Shown: positions 1-8,590 of the stretch, in pieces
How the letters are laid out: each line of letters begins with the position of its first letter
Numbering within the stretch: the first letter of the stretch is position 1
Translations under genes and position numbers: made by a program
Notes under the pieces: generated by a model
The model's database searches: none
The model's input: the letters and a program-made list of their open reading frames with translations, nothing else
Told to the model about the DNA's origin: nothing
Assembly: GCA_024642365.1 (NCBI GenBank)
Contig: JAHEBE010000004.1
Span: forward strand, 1-38,370
Length of the DNA stretch: 38,370 bases
Source of the DNA: Algoriphagus sp.
Lineage (GTDB): Bacteria > Bacteroidota > Bacteroidia > Cytophagales > Cyclobacteriaceae
Reading direction: 5' to 3'

Positions 1-1838
1 CGGATGTACTTTTGGCAGCAAGCTGGGAGAGATTCCGTCAAGCACATGATTTTATCGGGAATGGAAAAGGATCAACCATCTGGCGATCAGAGGACGGAGG
101 GAATAGTTGGAAGAAAGCTGTTGAAGGATTTCCAACAGATGAATTTGTCGGAAGAATTGGATTTGATTTCAGCCAAAGTAACCCGGAAGTAGTCTATGCG
201 CTACTTGACAACCAGGCAAAGTCAGATAAAGAACCAGAGGCTCCAAGACAAAGAGGTCCTAAACCCGATGAAAATGCTTTGAAATTTGAAGATTTCAAAA
301 GTATGCCCACAGCAGAAGCATTGGCTTTAGAAGATAAAAGATTAGAAACCTTTCTACGGTCAAATCGATTTGCTACAATTTACACTTCAAAAGAAGTAAA
401 GCGATTGCTGGAAACTGGGAAAATCACTCCTCTTCAAATCGCTAATTACAATGGTGAAGCCGCTGATCCCAATGCTGCAATGTTTGACGGGGCTGTGATC
501 GGAGCAGAAATTTATCGCTCAGAAAATGCAGGAAAATCTTGGAATAAAGTTTCCGAATCTGATATCAGCCGACTTTACAATTCTTATGGGTATTATTTTG
601 GAGAAATTAGAGTGAACACCGAAAATGAGGATGAAATCTTCGTCTTAGGAGTCCCTTTACTTGTATCTCGTGACGGAGGAAAGAACTTCGCAAGAACCGA
701 CTCAGTAGGAAGACCGCACTCGGATCATCAATCCATGTGGATTAATCCAAAAGATGGAAAACACATCCTGTTGGGAAATGATGGAGGACTCTACCGAAGC
801 TACGGAGGTGGAGCGATTTGGGATCACCTGAATACTCAGATGCCGATCTCACAATTCTATTCCATCATGGTGGACAATGCCAGTCCATATAACATCTATG
901 GAGGAATGCAAGATAATGGCGTTTGGTACGGCAGTTCTAAAAATGATCCCGCTGATCCTTGGTCCCCATTGATGGGTGGTGACGGTATGGTCGTAGCCGT
1001 GGATACCCGAGACAATAACATCGTCTATACAGGCTCACAGTTTGGAAGTTACTTCCGGATCGACAAGACCACAGGTCAACGAAAATATATTACTCCGGGG
1101 CATGAGATCGGAACTGCACCAAATCGCTATAACTGGAGAACTCCAGCCGAACTAAGCTATCACAATCAGGATATTGTCTACATGGCTTCTCAGTATGTAT
1201 ACCAAAGCATGGATCAAGGCAATACCTGGAAGCGGATCTCGCCAGACTTAACAAAAAATCAAAAGAGTGGAAATGTTCCTTATGCTACACTTGCTGTAGT
1301 CGAAGAGTCTCCTTTAGAATTTGGGACTATTTATGCCGGTTCGGATGACGGAAATGTTTGGATCACACGAAATAATGGTGGAAACTGGACCAGTTTAAAT
1401 GCAGGTTTACCTGCAGACCGATGGGTAAGTAGCATAGCGCCATCAAATTACCAGGAAGGATTAGTCTATGTGACGCTAAATGGCTACCGATTAGATGAGT
1501 TCAACACCTATGTATACAAAAGCAGCGATTATGGGAAAACTTGGACAGCGATCAAAGGAAACCTTCCTGAGGAATCCACAAACATTGTTGTAGAAGACAA
1601 AGTAAATCCTTCCATTTTGTATTTGGGTACAGATCATGGATTGTATGTAACCATGGATGGAGGAAATAACTGGAATCTTTTCCAAGGAGAAATTCCAAAC
1701 GTTGCCATCTACGATATGGTTATTCAGGAGCGTGAAAATGAGCTAGTCATTGGTACCCATGGACGAAGTGTTTATGTAGTTGATCTTGACCAAATCCACA
1801 AACTGGCTAAACCAGAACAAGCGGTAATGGAAAACTAA
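1..1838 (+). CDS. Sortilin/VPS10-like BNR-repeat protein, 3' part (5'-truncated by window edge)
   Basis: The reading frame is open from base 3, so the gene starts outside the window; the internal TTG at 12 is not a real start. About 611 C-terminal residues are visible. At least seven Asp-box (BNR) motifs of the form S/T-x-D/N-x-G-x-x-W/F can be read, for example SEDGGNSW, SENAGKSW, SMDQGNTW, TRNNGGNW, SSDYGKTW and TMDGGNNW. This is the signature of a sialidase/sortilin-type beta-propeller. The first visible residues (LLAASWERFRQAHDFIG) match the large secreted 'glycosyl hydrolase / VPS10 domain' proteins common in Bacteroidetes. These are normally exported, but the signal peptide would lie upstream. 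Substrate and activity are unknown; the propeller may bind protein or carbohydrate. The end ...QAVMEN has no T9SS sorting domain. The gene faces the next one across a shared terminator. Confidence 0.85.
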   Translation, partial: DVLLAASWERFRQAHDFIGNGKGSTIWRSEDGGNSWKKAVEGFPTDEFVGRIGFDFSQSNPEVVYALLDNQAKSDKEPEAPRQRGPKPDENALKFEDFKSMPTAEALALEDKRLETFLRSNRFATIYTSKEVKRLLETGKITPLQIANYNGEAADPNAAMFDGAVIGAEIYRSENAGKSWNKVSESDISRLYNSYGYYFGEIRVNTENEDEIFVLGVPLLVSRDGGKNFARTDSVGRPHSDHQSMWINPKDGKHILLGNDGGLYRSYGGGAIWDHLNTQMPISQFYSIMVDNASPYNIYGGMQDNGVWYGSSKNDPADPWSPLMGGDGMVVAVDTRDNNIVYTGSQFGSYFRIDKTTGQRKYITPGHEIGTAPNRYNWRTPAELSYHNQDIVYMASQYVYQSMDQGNTWKRISPDLTKNQKSGNVPYATLAVVEESPLEFGTIYAGSDDGNVWITRNNGGNWTSLNAGLPADRWVSSIAPSNYQEGLVYVTLNGYRLDEFNTYVYKSSDYGKTWTAIKGNLPEESTNIVVEDKVNPSILYLGTDHGLYVTMDGGNNWNLFQGEIPNVAIYDMVIQERENELVIGTHGRSVYVVDLDQIHKLAKPEQAVMEN

Positions 1839-1855
1839 AAGAGAATAAATAAAGA

Positions 1856-1890
1856 GGCCCTTCGGAAAAAATCCGAAGGGCCATTTTTTT
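1856..1890. terminator. Rho-independent terminator between convergent genes
   Basis: A perfect 11-bp stem, GGCCCTTCGGA (1856-1866) with TCCGAAGGGCC (1872-1882), has a 5-nt A loop and is followed by seven T (1884-1890). It serves the plus-strand BNR gene. On the other strand the downstream sequence is T-rich but interrupted, so it may also act for the converging minus-strand gene. Confidence 0.93.
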
Positions 1891-1898
1891 ATAGGGGA

Positions 1899-2501
1899 TT
1901 AAAACAACTTAAATCCTGCTGAAAGCACAAATTGATTGATCCGCTGATCGGTACTTAGCCCAGCAATACTTTCCGTGATAGTGGATAGTGAACTTTCATA
2001 CTTGGCATCTATAATAAGATTTCCAATATCTAATCCGATTCCGGCTTGGTAGCCAAGTGTAGCTTTTTTATAATCCACATTTTTTATGGTGTTTGTGGCA
2101 TCATTCAAGTCGGAATTAATATCAATACTAGCGATAGGGCCTGCCTGTAGCCTAAAGAAGTTAAAGAGCTTCAATCCCAACATAACAGGGATATCTAAGC
2201 GATTGAAATCTTGTGTGAAAGTATTATTTCCTGAACCTCCTCCCGGCTGCGGACTATTGATCTGAAAAGTACCATTGGTTTTCGTGTAAAGAACCTCAGG
2301 TTGCATAAAAAACCCACCGAAGGACAACCTCGTGAAGAGTCCAACATGATAACCAGTCTGTGCATCTCCGGGTATAAAATTATCTTTTTCAAAATCCACT
2401 TTGGTTGAGGAAATACCAAACTTGGGACCGAAAGCAAATTCCTGAGCAGAAAGATTAGAAAACAAGCCTACTAAAAAGAGGGATAAGAGTATTTTTTTCA
2501 T
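1899..2501 (-). CDS. PorT-like outer-membrane beta-barrel protein
   Basis: This 200-residue protein has a clear signal peptide (MKKILLSLFLVGLFSNLSAQ, cleavage after A19-Q20 likely). It then has alternating hydrophobic/polar strands: FGPKFGISSTKVDF, GYHVGLFTRLSFGGFFMQPEVLY, FNRLDIPVMLGLKLFNFFRLQAGP, ATLGYQAGIGLDIG. This order (gly-rich first strand, QPEVLY, RLDIPVMLG, AGP, GYQAGIG, final FVLSAGFKLF) is the pattern of the OMP_b-brl_2/PorT-like family in Bacteroidetes. It ends in phenylalanine, as integral outer-membrane barrels do. The exact function is unknown. The name 'PorT-like' describes the fold family and does not imply a role in T9SS. It is transcribed toward the terminator at 1856-1890. 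Confidence 0.85.
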   Translation of the reverse strand: MKKILLSLFLVGLFSNLSAQEFAFGPKFGISSTKVDFEKDNFIPGDAQTGYHVGLFTRLSFGGFFMQPEVLYTKTNGTFQINSPQPGGGSGNNTFTQDFNRLDIPVMLGLKLFNFFRLQAGPIASIDINSDLNDATNTIKNVDYKKATLGYQAGIGLDIGNLIIDAKYESSLSTITESIAGLSTDQRINQFVLSAGFKLF

Positions 2502-2578
2502 GGTAGCAAATTGTTGGTCTGGTTATACTAACGAAAACCATTCCCAAAAATTTAACAATTCACTTGCCAAAAAACAGA

Positions 2579-2950
2579 TTAGTTTAGATGCTTTGTTGCT
2601 TTTTCTTTTGCCAGGTCATATAAATCCCAAAAGTCCATAGGTTTTGGGACGAGCACATCAAACTTTTCTCGACTACTATTTCTGTAATATTCTACATCGC
2701 CAGACGTAAATCCTATGATCGGGATTTTGCAGCAATTGTCTCTGCGTTTAATTTCAGCTAATAATTCCAATCCATCCATTTGCGGCATCACGATGTCGGT
2801 CAAAATAATATGGAAATCGGAATTATCTTCCAAAGCATGTAAAGCCTCAAAGCCATTTTTGGCCAAGACCACATCATCTGCCGCATTCTCAAAAATTTTC
2901 TTGAGAATCAGCAAATGAATCGAATCATCATCTACTACAAGTACGCGCAT
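2579..2950 (-). CDS. Stand-alone response regulator receiver (CheY-like)
   Basis: The 123-residue protein consists of a single receiver domain with no output domain. Acidic-pocket residues D7-D8-D9 (VVDDDS), the predicted phosphoacceptor D52 (ILTDIVMPQMDG), the switch T82 (IIGFTSG) and the conserved K103 (PKP) are all visible, so it should be phosphorylatable. It probably relays phosphate from a histidine kinase or binds a partner directly. No kinase lies nearby, so the cognate sensor is encoded elsewhere. The gene lies downstream of the terminator at 3034-3063 and is separated from it by about 80 bp, so it probably has its own promoter. The C-terminal helix is short and charged (DLYDLAKEKATKHLN). 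Confidence 0.9.
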   Translation of the reverse strand: MRVLVVDDDSIHLLILKKIFENAADDVVLAKNGFEALHALEDNSDFHIILTDIVMPQMDGLELLAEIKRRDNCCKIPIIGFTSGDVEYYRNSSREKFDVLVPKPMDFWDLYDLAKEKATKHLN

Positions 2951-3033
2951 TGATATTGGTTTGGGTGACTAATAAATGCTATGGAATTTGGTGAAAAAGC
3001 GTGACTTCGCAAAACTTATAGGATTCAAATCAC

Positions 3034-3063
3034 AAAAAAAGGGGGCGAATTGCCCCCTTTTTT
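3034..3063 (-). terminator. Strong terminator ending the minus-strand operon
   Basis: A six-GC-pair stem, GGGGGC (3041-3046) and GCCCCC (3052-3057), is flanked by an A-run (3034-3040) and a T-run (3058-3063), so it can act in both directions. On the minus strand it follows the stop codon of the sodium symporter and would end the long transcript coming from 10949. Confidence 0.9.
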
Positions 3064-3081
3064 ATGAATGGTAAGATTGGA

Positions 3082-4467
3082 TTAAGCTGCTTGAGGGGCA
3101 CCAAAAATTCCAATCATATTTAAAATCAACAGGATAATTACAATTGGACAAACATATTTAATAAAGAATATCCAACCTGATCTAAACGGTCCTTTGAAAG
3201 AAGGGGCTCCAGAAGCCAATTCATCCGCATAATCTGAAATCTTTTGCGCCCAACCTGTATACAATGCAAGCATCAAACAGATCACGATCACTGCGAACGT
3301 ACCAAAGATAAAGTCCATTATCCCGAAGAAACCTACAAGTTCGTTACTCAAGAAAGTAAAGCTTAAATCAGCAAAGAAATTGCCTTCAATCGCTGAAAGA
3401 GCAGAAGGAACAGAGAGAATCATTGCGGCAATACCAATTACCCACGTTGCTTTTTTTCTACCCCACTTTCTGTCATCAATCAAATAAGCAACTGGCACTT
3501 CCAACATCGATATCGTGGATGTCAAGGCTGCTACCATCAATAGAATAAAGAAAAGTCCTCCGATAATATTTCCTCCTGGCATCGCATCGAATACTTTAGG
3601 AAGCACGTCAAACACCAATGCTGGGCCTGCTGCAGGATCTTTACCTGGTAGTAGTGCGAATAAAGCCGGGAACACCATTAATCCACCTAGAAGCGCGACA
3701 GCGGTATCCATTCCTGCGATCCAACTTGATGCTTGAACAATGTTGGATTTTTTATCCAAATAAGATCCAAAAGTGATCATTAGACCCCAACCAACAGACA
3801 TCGAGAAAAAGGCTTGTCCCAATGCTTGAAGAATAACTGAACTGTTGATTTTAGAAAAATCAGGCGTTAAATAATAGTCGATTCCAGCTTGAGCACCTTC
3901 CAAAGTCACCGATCTACCAGCAATGAAAATGATGATGATAAATAACACAGGCATCAAGAATTTAGAGGCCTTTTCAATTCCTCCAGAAACTCCACCTAAT
4001 ACAATTAGGATAGTCATCAAAATAAATAACCAGGTCAATGGGATCACATACATTGGGGTTTCTTGGAAAACCTCAAAATCAACCGGGATATTGATGATTT
4101 CAGTAACGATGTAACCTACAGTCCAACCAGCAATCACTGAGTAATAGCTGAAAACAAAAAAGCAGACCATCACACAAAGGACGCCTGCTAGTTGCCAAAA
4201 TTTATTTCCTCCTGTATCTCTAATCGCTCCAATCGGGTTTTTTCTTGACCTTCTTCCGAGTGCGATCTCATTGAAAAGAAGTGGTAGACCAATTAATAAA
4301 ACGCAAAGCACGTAAACAAAAACGAAAGCACCGCCTCCATTCTCACCTACGAGGTATGGGAATCTCCATATATTTCCGAGACCTACGGCCGAACCTGCCG
4401 CGGCCATAATAAAACCGAGACTAGAGCCAAATTGACCTCTTTCTTCGGGATTTGCACTTACTGCCAT
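3082..4467 (-). CDS. Sodium-dependent neurotransmitter-symporter family (NSS/SNF) transporter
   Basis: The 461-residue inner-membrane protein carries the NSS signature at its N-terminus: AAAGSAVGLGNIWRFPYL followed by GENGGGAFVFVY, which is the unwound TM1 with its sodium and substrate ligands. About 11 hydrophobic segments can be counted, typical of bacterial members lacking TM12, such as the Tyt1 type. It most likely takes up an amino acid together with Na+. Which amino acid cannot be read from the sequence. It is the last gene of the minus-strand block, 39 nt after the reductase gene and just before the terminator at 3034-3063. Whether it is co-transcribed or has its own promoter is not clear, as no good TAnnTTTG box was found in the 39-nt gap. 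Confidence 0.93.
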   Translation of the reverse strand: MAVSANPEERGQFGSSLGFIMAAAGSAVGLGNIWRFPYLVGENGGGAFVFVYVLCVLLIGLPLLFNEIALGRRSRKNPIGAIRDTGGNKFWQLAGVLCVMVCFFVFSYYSVIAGWTVGYIVTEIINIPVDFEVFQETPMYVIPLTWLFILMTILIVLGGVSGGIEKASKFLMPVLFIIIIFIAGRSVTLEGAQAGIDYYLTPDFSKINSSVILQALGQAFFSMSVGWGLMITFGSYLDKKSNIVQASSWIAGMDTAVALLGGLMVFPALFALLPGKDPAAGPALVFDVLPKVFDAMPGGNIIGGLFFILLMVAALTSTISMLEVPVAYLIDDRKWGRKKATWVIGIAAMILSVPSALSAIEGNFFADLSFTFLSNELVGFFGIMDFIFGTFAVIVICLMLALYTGWAQKISDYADELASGAPSFKGPFRSGWIFFIKYVCPIVIILLILNMIGIFGAPQAA

Positions 4468-4506
4468 AGAATATGATTAAAGTTTGGTTTGGGGATTAAC
4501 TGCTTT

Positions 4507-5442
4507 TTATAAGCCTGCTAAGTTAATTTGTTTTGCTAAAATACCAATTGCAGCCTCGAAAGATTTAGGTTCAAATCCAAGCTGTTTTCGGGCTTTTTCT
4601 ATTTTAAAGCCTGTCCGCAGTGGTCTTTTCGCCGGCTGAGTAAACGTACTGGAGTCCGCCCGATTGATCAGACTTTTATCTAACTGAAAAAAGTCAGCCG
4701 TCAAATGAGCCATTTCGAAAGGAGTCAAAAAATCCTCTCCTGAAATATTAAAAACACCTTCAGCTTCTTGTTGCGCAATGAGAATACAGCCGGTAGCGAG
4801 ATCCTCAGCAAGAGTTGGAGTCCGGAATTGATCATCTACCACTTGGATCTGTTTACCTGACTCCAAAGAGGCTTTTACCCAAAGGATAATGTTGGTTCGG
4901 CTCATATCATGCGCAATTCCAAAAACCAAAACAGTGCGGGCAATAGCCCATTTAGTATTGGAATTCATGACCATCTGCTCTCCAATCAATTTGGTTTCGC
5001 CATAATAATTAACAGGTGAAGCTTTCTCCTCTTCATCCAGCGGTCCTTTTTCACCTGAGAAAATAAAATCTGTGGAAACAAATATAAAATGAGCTTGAAC
5101 TGCCTCCGCTGACTCAACCAAATAGCGGGTGGCATTCACATTGACATCAAAACAGTCCTCTTGATTTTGCTCGCATTGATCTACATTAGTCATGGCTGCG
5201 CCATGAATTATTACATCAGGCTTGATTTCCCCAATGACTTGGTGGACTTGGTCGCGATTGGTAATTTCTAGGGAGACATAGTTAAACCCATCGCCGGGCA
5301 AGCGAGATTCTCCTTTACCGCTAGCAAAGACCTCAAAGTCACCGATTGAAACTAATTGGCTGACTAGTTTTTGACCTAAAAGCCCATTAGCTCCTGTGAT
5401 GAATATTTTCTTCTTACTTGAGTGCTGGATAGGTATAGCCAT
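4507..5442 (-). CDS. RmlD-like NAD(P)-dependent sugar-nucleotide reductase (extended SDR)
   Basis: The frame stays open to 5478, but the ATG at 5442 is preferred. It gives a 311-residue protein starting MAIPIQHSSKKKIFITG and overlaps the previous gene by only 29 nt. The Rossmann motif GANGLLG (residues 17-23), the strand HFIFVSTDFIFSG and the catalytic Y147-x3-K151 (YGETK) define an extended short-chain dehydrogenase. The layout (TNVDQCEQNQEDCFDVNVNA, GEQMV, DDQFRTPT) matches dTDP-4-dehydrorhamnose reductase (RmlD). No rmlA, rmlB or rmlC gene is adjacent. It could therefore act on another sugar nucleotide or simply be an SDR of this family in housekeeping use. It is coupled to the cyclophilin gene by the overlap. 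Confidence 0.85.
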   Translation of the reverse strand: MAIPIQHSSKKKIFITGANGLLGQKLVSQLVSIGDFEVFASGKGESRLPGDGFNYVSLEITNRDQVHQVIGEIKPDVIIHGAAMTNVDQCEQNQEDCFDVNVNATRYLVESAEAVQAHFIFVSTDFIFSGEKGPLDEEEKASPVNYYGETKLIGEQMVMNSNTKWAIARTVLVFGIAHDMSRTNIILWVKASLESGKQIQVVDDQFRTPTLAEDLATGCILIAQQEAEGVFNISGEDFLTPFEMAHLTADFFQLDKSLINRADSSTFTQPAKRPLRTGFKIEKARKQLGFEPKSFEAAIGILAKQINLAGL

Positions 5443-6259
5443 AGTCTTTTTCAATTTTTTTCCTGGAAAGCTTTTCAACTTTCACTTTCATATAAATCGG
5501 GCTAAGTGGTTTATCGCGTTGGCCGGTCTCTACTTTCGAGATTTCTTCTGCGATTTCCAAACCGGAAATCACTTCCCCAAACACAGTATATTCTTTATCA
5601 AGATGTGGCGTACCACCAATGCTCGTGTACACTGCTATCTCCTCTGGGGTAAATTCTTTAGACAAATTCAGATTCAAAGACTTTTCAATCTCCTCCCGCT
5701 TCGAAACAACAAGCATTGTGAGGCTATCATACTTCTGCTCATTGTATAAGCGTGTATATTCATTCCGCAATTCCTCTTGACTTCCTATTTGAACGTATTG
5801 CATAAATGCGGATTGCAGTTTTTCCATATCTGCCAATAGCTCCTTTTCCTCGTACACTTTCCCAATTACAATATAAAATTGAGAGCCATTGGATCGTCTT
5901 AAAGGGTTTACACTATCGGGCTGTCTTGCAGCTGCAATCATCCCTTTTCGGTGAAAATGATTAGGATTGATTTCTGCTTCAATCGTAGGCCATTCAGCGG
6001 GAGGAAGCTCCTCTTTAGTAAACACATCCCCACCTTGAACCATAAAATTTTTCATCACTCGGTGAAATTGAGTGGAATCAAATCTTCCCTCTTCTGCCAA
6101 TTTTATAAAATTGGATTTGTGGGCAGGAGTATCGTCAAATAAAATTGCTTTGATTTCTCCTTGAGGAGTAGTGATTGTCACCAAATAATCCTTTTGCCCT
6201 GAGCAAGCAAAAGAGATTGAAAAAAGAAAAAGAATCAGACTGTTTTTAAGCTTCTTCAT
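5414..6259 (-). CDS. Cyclophilin-type peptidyl-prolyl isomerase, probable lipoprotein, with helical insertion
   Basis: The 281-residue protein starts with a hydrophobic leader ending in C19 (SISFAC-SGQ). This is a slightly atypical lipobox, so lipoprotein anchoring in the periplasm is probable but not certain. Cyclophilin landmarks follow: FHRVMKNFMVQGGD (with the catalytic arginine), NGSQFYIVIGK and LDKEYTVFGEVISGLE. Between the second and third landmark lies an insertion of about 80 mostly helical, charged residues (around residues 135-215) not found in minimal cyclophilins but seen in many Bacteroidetes homologues. It should catalyse proline isomerisation in envelope protein folding. Its ATG shares one base with the hemC stop (TAATG), so translation is coupled. 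The 3' end overlaps the next gene. Confidence 0.9.
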   Translation of the reverse strand: MKKLKNSLILFLFSISFACSGQKDYLVTITTPQGEIKAILFDDTPAHKSNFIKLAEEGRFDSTQFHRVMKNFMVQGGDVFTKEELPPAEWPTIEAEINPNHFHRKGMIAAARQPDSVNPLRRSNGSQFYIVIGKVYEEKELLADMEKLQSAFMQYVQIGSQEELRNEYTRLYNEQKYDSLTMLVVSKREEIEKSLNLNLSKEFTPEEIAVYTSIGGTPHLDKEYTVFGEVISGLEIAEEISKVETGQRDKPLSPIYMKVKVEKLSRKKIEKDYGYTYPALK

Positions 6260-7194
6260 TACTGCAATTGATTTTTTATAGCTGCTAAAATTTCTTTTCC
6301 ACCTGCATTTAACACTTTGGCCGCTAATTCTTCTCCCAAAGATTCAGGACTAGAAATAGCTCCATTTACTTGAAAGGTGATACGTTTTTCCCCATCCAGA
6401 CTGACTATCCCCCCAGTTAGGCTGAGCTCTTTACCTGAAATTTGTGCCAAAGCAAAAACAGGAATACTACAGCCACCCTCTAAAACTCGAAGGTAAGCAC
6501 GTTCTGCCTTGAGCTTTTGTCCAGTAGAGTAGTCATTACATGCTGCTGAAATTTTGGCTTTCAAGATTGAGTCCAGTTGACTGGAGACTTCGATTGCTAC
6601 CGAACCTTGGCCGACTGCTGGTGTGAATTCATCCAAACTAAGCTCTTCCACTATCAGATTATCGTAGCCCATACGGTGGGCACCAGCATAAGCCAATAGC
6701 AGGCCATCAAAACCCAATTCCTCCATTTTTCGAATTCGGGTTTGAAGATTTCCACGAACCTCCACTGTTTTCACGTGAGGGTAAAAATGTTTGAGTGTAG
6801 CAACTCTTCGTGTCGAGGAAGTTCCCAAAACAATTGATCTGCTTTTATTCTGAAGGGTTAAACTTTTGTCATGAGAGACTAGTACATCATTTTCCTTTTC
6901 TCGAGTCGTGAAGGCTATGATTTCAAATCCTTCCGGAAGAGTTGACTGCATGTCTTTTGCACTGTGCACAGCGATATCTATTCTACCATCTGTCAATTGG
7001 TCTTCCAACTCCTGTGTGAAAACGCCCTTGCTCCCAATTTTTGAAATTGATACATCCAGAATCTGATCCCCTTTAGTATCTATTTCAATAATTTCTGTTT
7101 TTAATCCAGCTTTTTGAAGGAGTTCCTCCACATAATAGGCTTGCCAAAGCGCGAGCTTACTACCTCTTGTACCGATTTTAATGGGTTGACTCAT
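6259..7194 (-). CDS. hemC: Hydroxymethylbilane synthase (porphobilinogen deaminase)
   Basis: The enzyme joins four porphobilinogen molecules into hydroxymethylbilane in cytoplasmic heme synthesis. The 311-residue length is normal. Family motifs are clear: IGTRGSKLALWQA at the N-terminus, SKIGSKGVFTQELE, DIAVHSAKDMQ (with the active-site aspartate region), VLGTSSTRR, VRGNLQTR, and the dipyrromethane-cofactor cysteine C242 in LEGGCSIPV. It sits between rimK and a cyclophilin gene, with one-base start/stop overlaps (TAATG) at both ends. That is unusual company, since hemE and hemB lie elsewhere in this window and are not adjacent. Confidence 0.97.
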   Translation of the reverse strand: MSQPIKIGTRGSKLALWQAYYVEELLQKAGLKTEIIEIDTKGDQILDVSISKIGSKGVFTQELEDQLTDGRIDIAVHSAKDMQSTLPEGFEIIAFTTREKENDVLVSHDKSLTLQNKSRSIVLGTSSTRRVATLKHFYPHVKTVEVRGNLQTRIRKMEELGFDGLLLAYAGAHRMGYDNLIVEELSLDEFTPAVGQGSVAIEVSSQLDSILKAKISAACNDYSTGQKLKAERAYLRVLEGGCSIPVFALAQISGKELSLTGGIVSLDGEKRITFQVNGAISSPESLGEELAAKVLNAGGKEILAAIKNQLQ

Positions 7195-8099
7195 TAGGAA
7201 AAAGTTCTTTTTACACGCTTCTTCTTCACGCCTTCTTCAATAAAACGTATGATTTCTCCCGCAATATTTACTCCAGTTGCTTTTTCTATTCCTTCTAATC
7301 CCGGAGAGCTATTCACCTCAAGAATTAAAGGGCCACGAGCAGACTGGAGCATATCCACCCCTGCCACATCTAGGCCTAGCGCTTTTGCAGCTAATAATGC
7401 TGCTTGCTTTTCAACCCGACTTAGTTTAATAATCGTAGCTTTTCCTCCACGGTGAAGATTTGAACGAAATTCCCCTTCTGCTCCTTGTCTCTTCATAGCT
7501 CCTACCACTTTCCCATTCACTACAAAAGCTCTAATATCAGCCCCTTTCGCTTCTTTAATAAATTCTTGGATGATAATCCTCGCTTTCAATCCATGAAATG
7601 CTTCAATTACAGATTGGCTTGCCTTCTTTGTTTCCGCTAAAACCACTCCTAATCCTTGGGTTCCTTCCAACAATTTGATGATTAATGGTGCACCGCCGAC
7701 ATGCTCAATGATCTGCTTTTCTCCACCTTTGGAAAAGTTTGTAAAAGCAGTTTTTGGCATTCCTAAACCCGCACTCGAAAGGATTTGAAGACTTCTCAGT
7801 TTATCTCGGCTTTTTACAATTGCTTCCGAATTCACCGCCGAAAAGGTGTTCATTAATTCAAATTGACGGACCACAGCTGTGCCATAAAAAGTCACCGAAG
7901 CTCCAATTCTGGGAATTATCGCATCGACATTGGAAAGCTTCACTCCTTTGTAAAATATGGTAGGACCATCTTGCTCGAGAACCAAATCACAAATACTATG
8001 ATCTACTATCAAAGCTTCATGCCCAGCAGCCTGAATGGCTTGATACAGTCGCCTGGTTGAATAAAGATTCGGGTTTCGGGATAATATGGCAATTCTCAT
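7194..8099 (-). CDS. rimK: RimK-family ATP-grasp ligase (ribosomal protein S6--L-glutamate ligase)
   Basis: RimK adds glutamate residues to the C-terminus of ribosomal protein S6 using ATP. The 301-residue length and the motif order fit: N-terminal [63 protein letters not shown] (the ATP-grasp loop), [23 protein letters not shown], and the Mg-binding end [21 protein letters not shown] basic tail ([14 protein letters not shown]) follows. The gene lies 49 nt after the retropepsin-like rimB-type gene, a pairing that strengthens the call. Its stop overlaps the hemC start by one base. Some RimK paralogues modify other substrates (for example F420 or other peptides), but the neighbour argues for S6. 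Confidence 0.92.
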   Translation of the reverse strand: MRIAILSRNPNLYSTRRLYQAIQAAGHEALIVDHSICDLVLEQDGPTIFYKGVKLSNVDAIIPRIGASVTFYGTAVVRQFELMNTFSAVNSEAIVKSRDKLRSLQILSSAGLGMPKTAFTNFSKGGEKQIIEHVGGAPLIIKLLEGTQGLGVVLAETKKASQSVIEAFHGLKARIIIQEFIKEAKGADIRAFVVNGKVVGAMKRQGAEGEFRSNLHRGGKATIIKLSRVEKQAALLAAKALGLDVAGVDMLQSARGPLILEVNSSPGLEGIEKATGVNIAGEIIRFIEEGVKKKRVKRTFS

Positions 8100-8148
8100 A
8101 ATGTTCTAGTTGGGTTTGAATAGGAATTTACATCGAAATAGATGCCGC

Positions 8149-8589
8149 TTATATTTTTATTCGGAAAGGTTTTGCCAGATTGACTTTGTCAACATCTACC
8201 AAAAACCTTTTCTTGAGAGTTTTTCGACCTAACAGGATTGAATTTCTCATACTTGAACGATCCGATAAGGTGAATTCAGAAATAAATTCTTCTCCAGCTA
8301 TTCGGATTGTTGTTTGGATCATGTATCTGTATTCTGCGCTTCCAAAGGAGTTTTTCACTTTTTTGGCTGAGAAATTTTCGAAGGATAACCATTTTCCAGT
8401 AAAGCTTTCATGTCCTTCCATGAGTACTTGAAAGCTTAAAATTGACTTACCGTCTATTTCCTTTACTTGAATATTTTCGGCATGAATACTACTAGTATAT
8501 GCGCCGGTATCCACTTTTGCCCAGACCAAGGTGAGACCAAGTTCTGGCAGCGCGATTTTTTCTTTTCGTCCAATGATTTTTTTATCCAT
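8149..8589 (-). CDS. RimB-type retropepsin-like protease ('ATP-dependent zinc protease' family)
   Basis: The 146-residue protein belongs to the family labelled ATP-dependent zinc protease (PF05618/COG4067) and now regarded as retropepsin-like. The DTGA active-site motif is visible at D27 (AKVDTGAYTSSIHA), and the end has the family's LGRKTLKKRFLVDVDK. A single aspartate motif per chain implies that it works as a dimer. In Pseudomonas a homologue, RimB, is encoded with rimK and acts on glutamylated S6; that role is inferred here from the adjacency. The start codon comes one base after the holB stop (TGA-T-ATG), so the gene is translationally coupled to holB. Confidence 0.85.
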   Translation of the reverse strand: MDKKIIGRKEKIALPELGLTLVWAKVDTGAYTSSIHAENIQVKEIDGKSILSFQVLMEGHESFTGKWLSFENFSAKKVKNSFGSAEYRYMIQTTIRIAGEEFISEFTLSDRSSMRNSILLGRKTLKKRFLVDVDKVNLAKPFRIKI

Positions 8590-8590
8590 A

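Noticed and set aside
5443-5478. Upstream in-frame start for the RmlD-like reductase (would begin MKSFPGKK)
   Set aside because: It lengthens the overlap with the cyclophilin gene and adds residues before the expected first strand. The ATG at 5442 gives a standard N-terminus.
5396-5749. 117-codon plus-strand open frame across the reductase/cyclophilin junction
   Set aside because: It lies opposite two well-supported genes and resembles no protein family.
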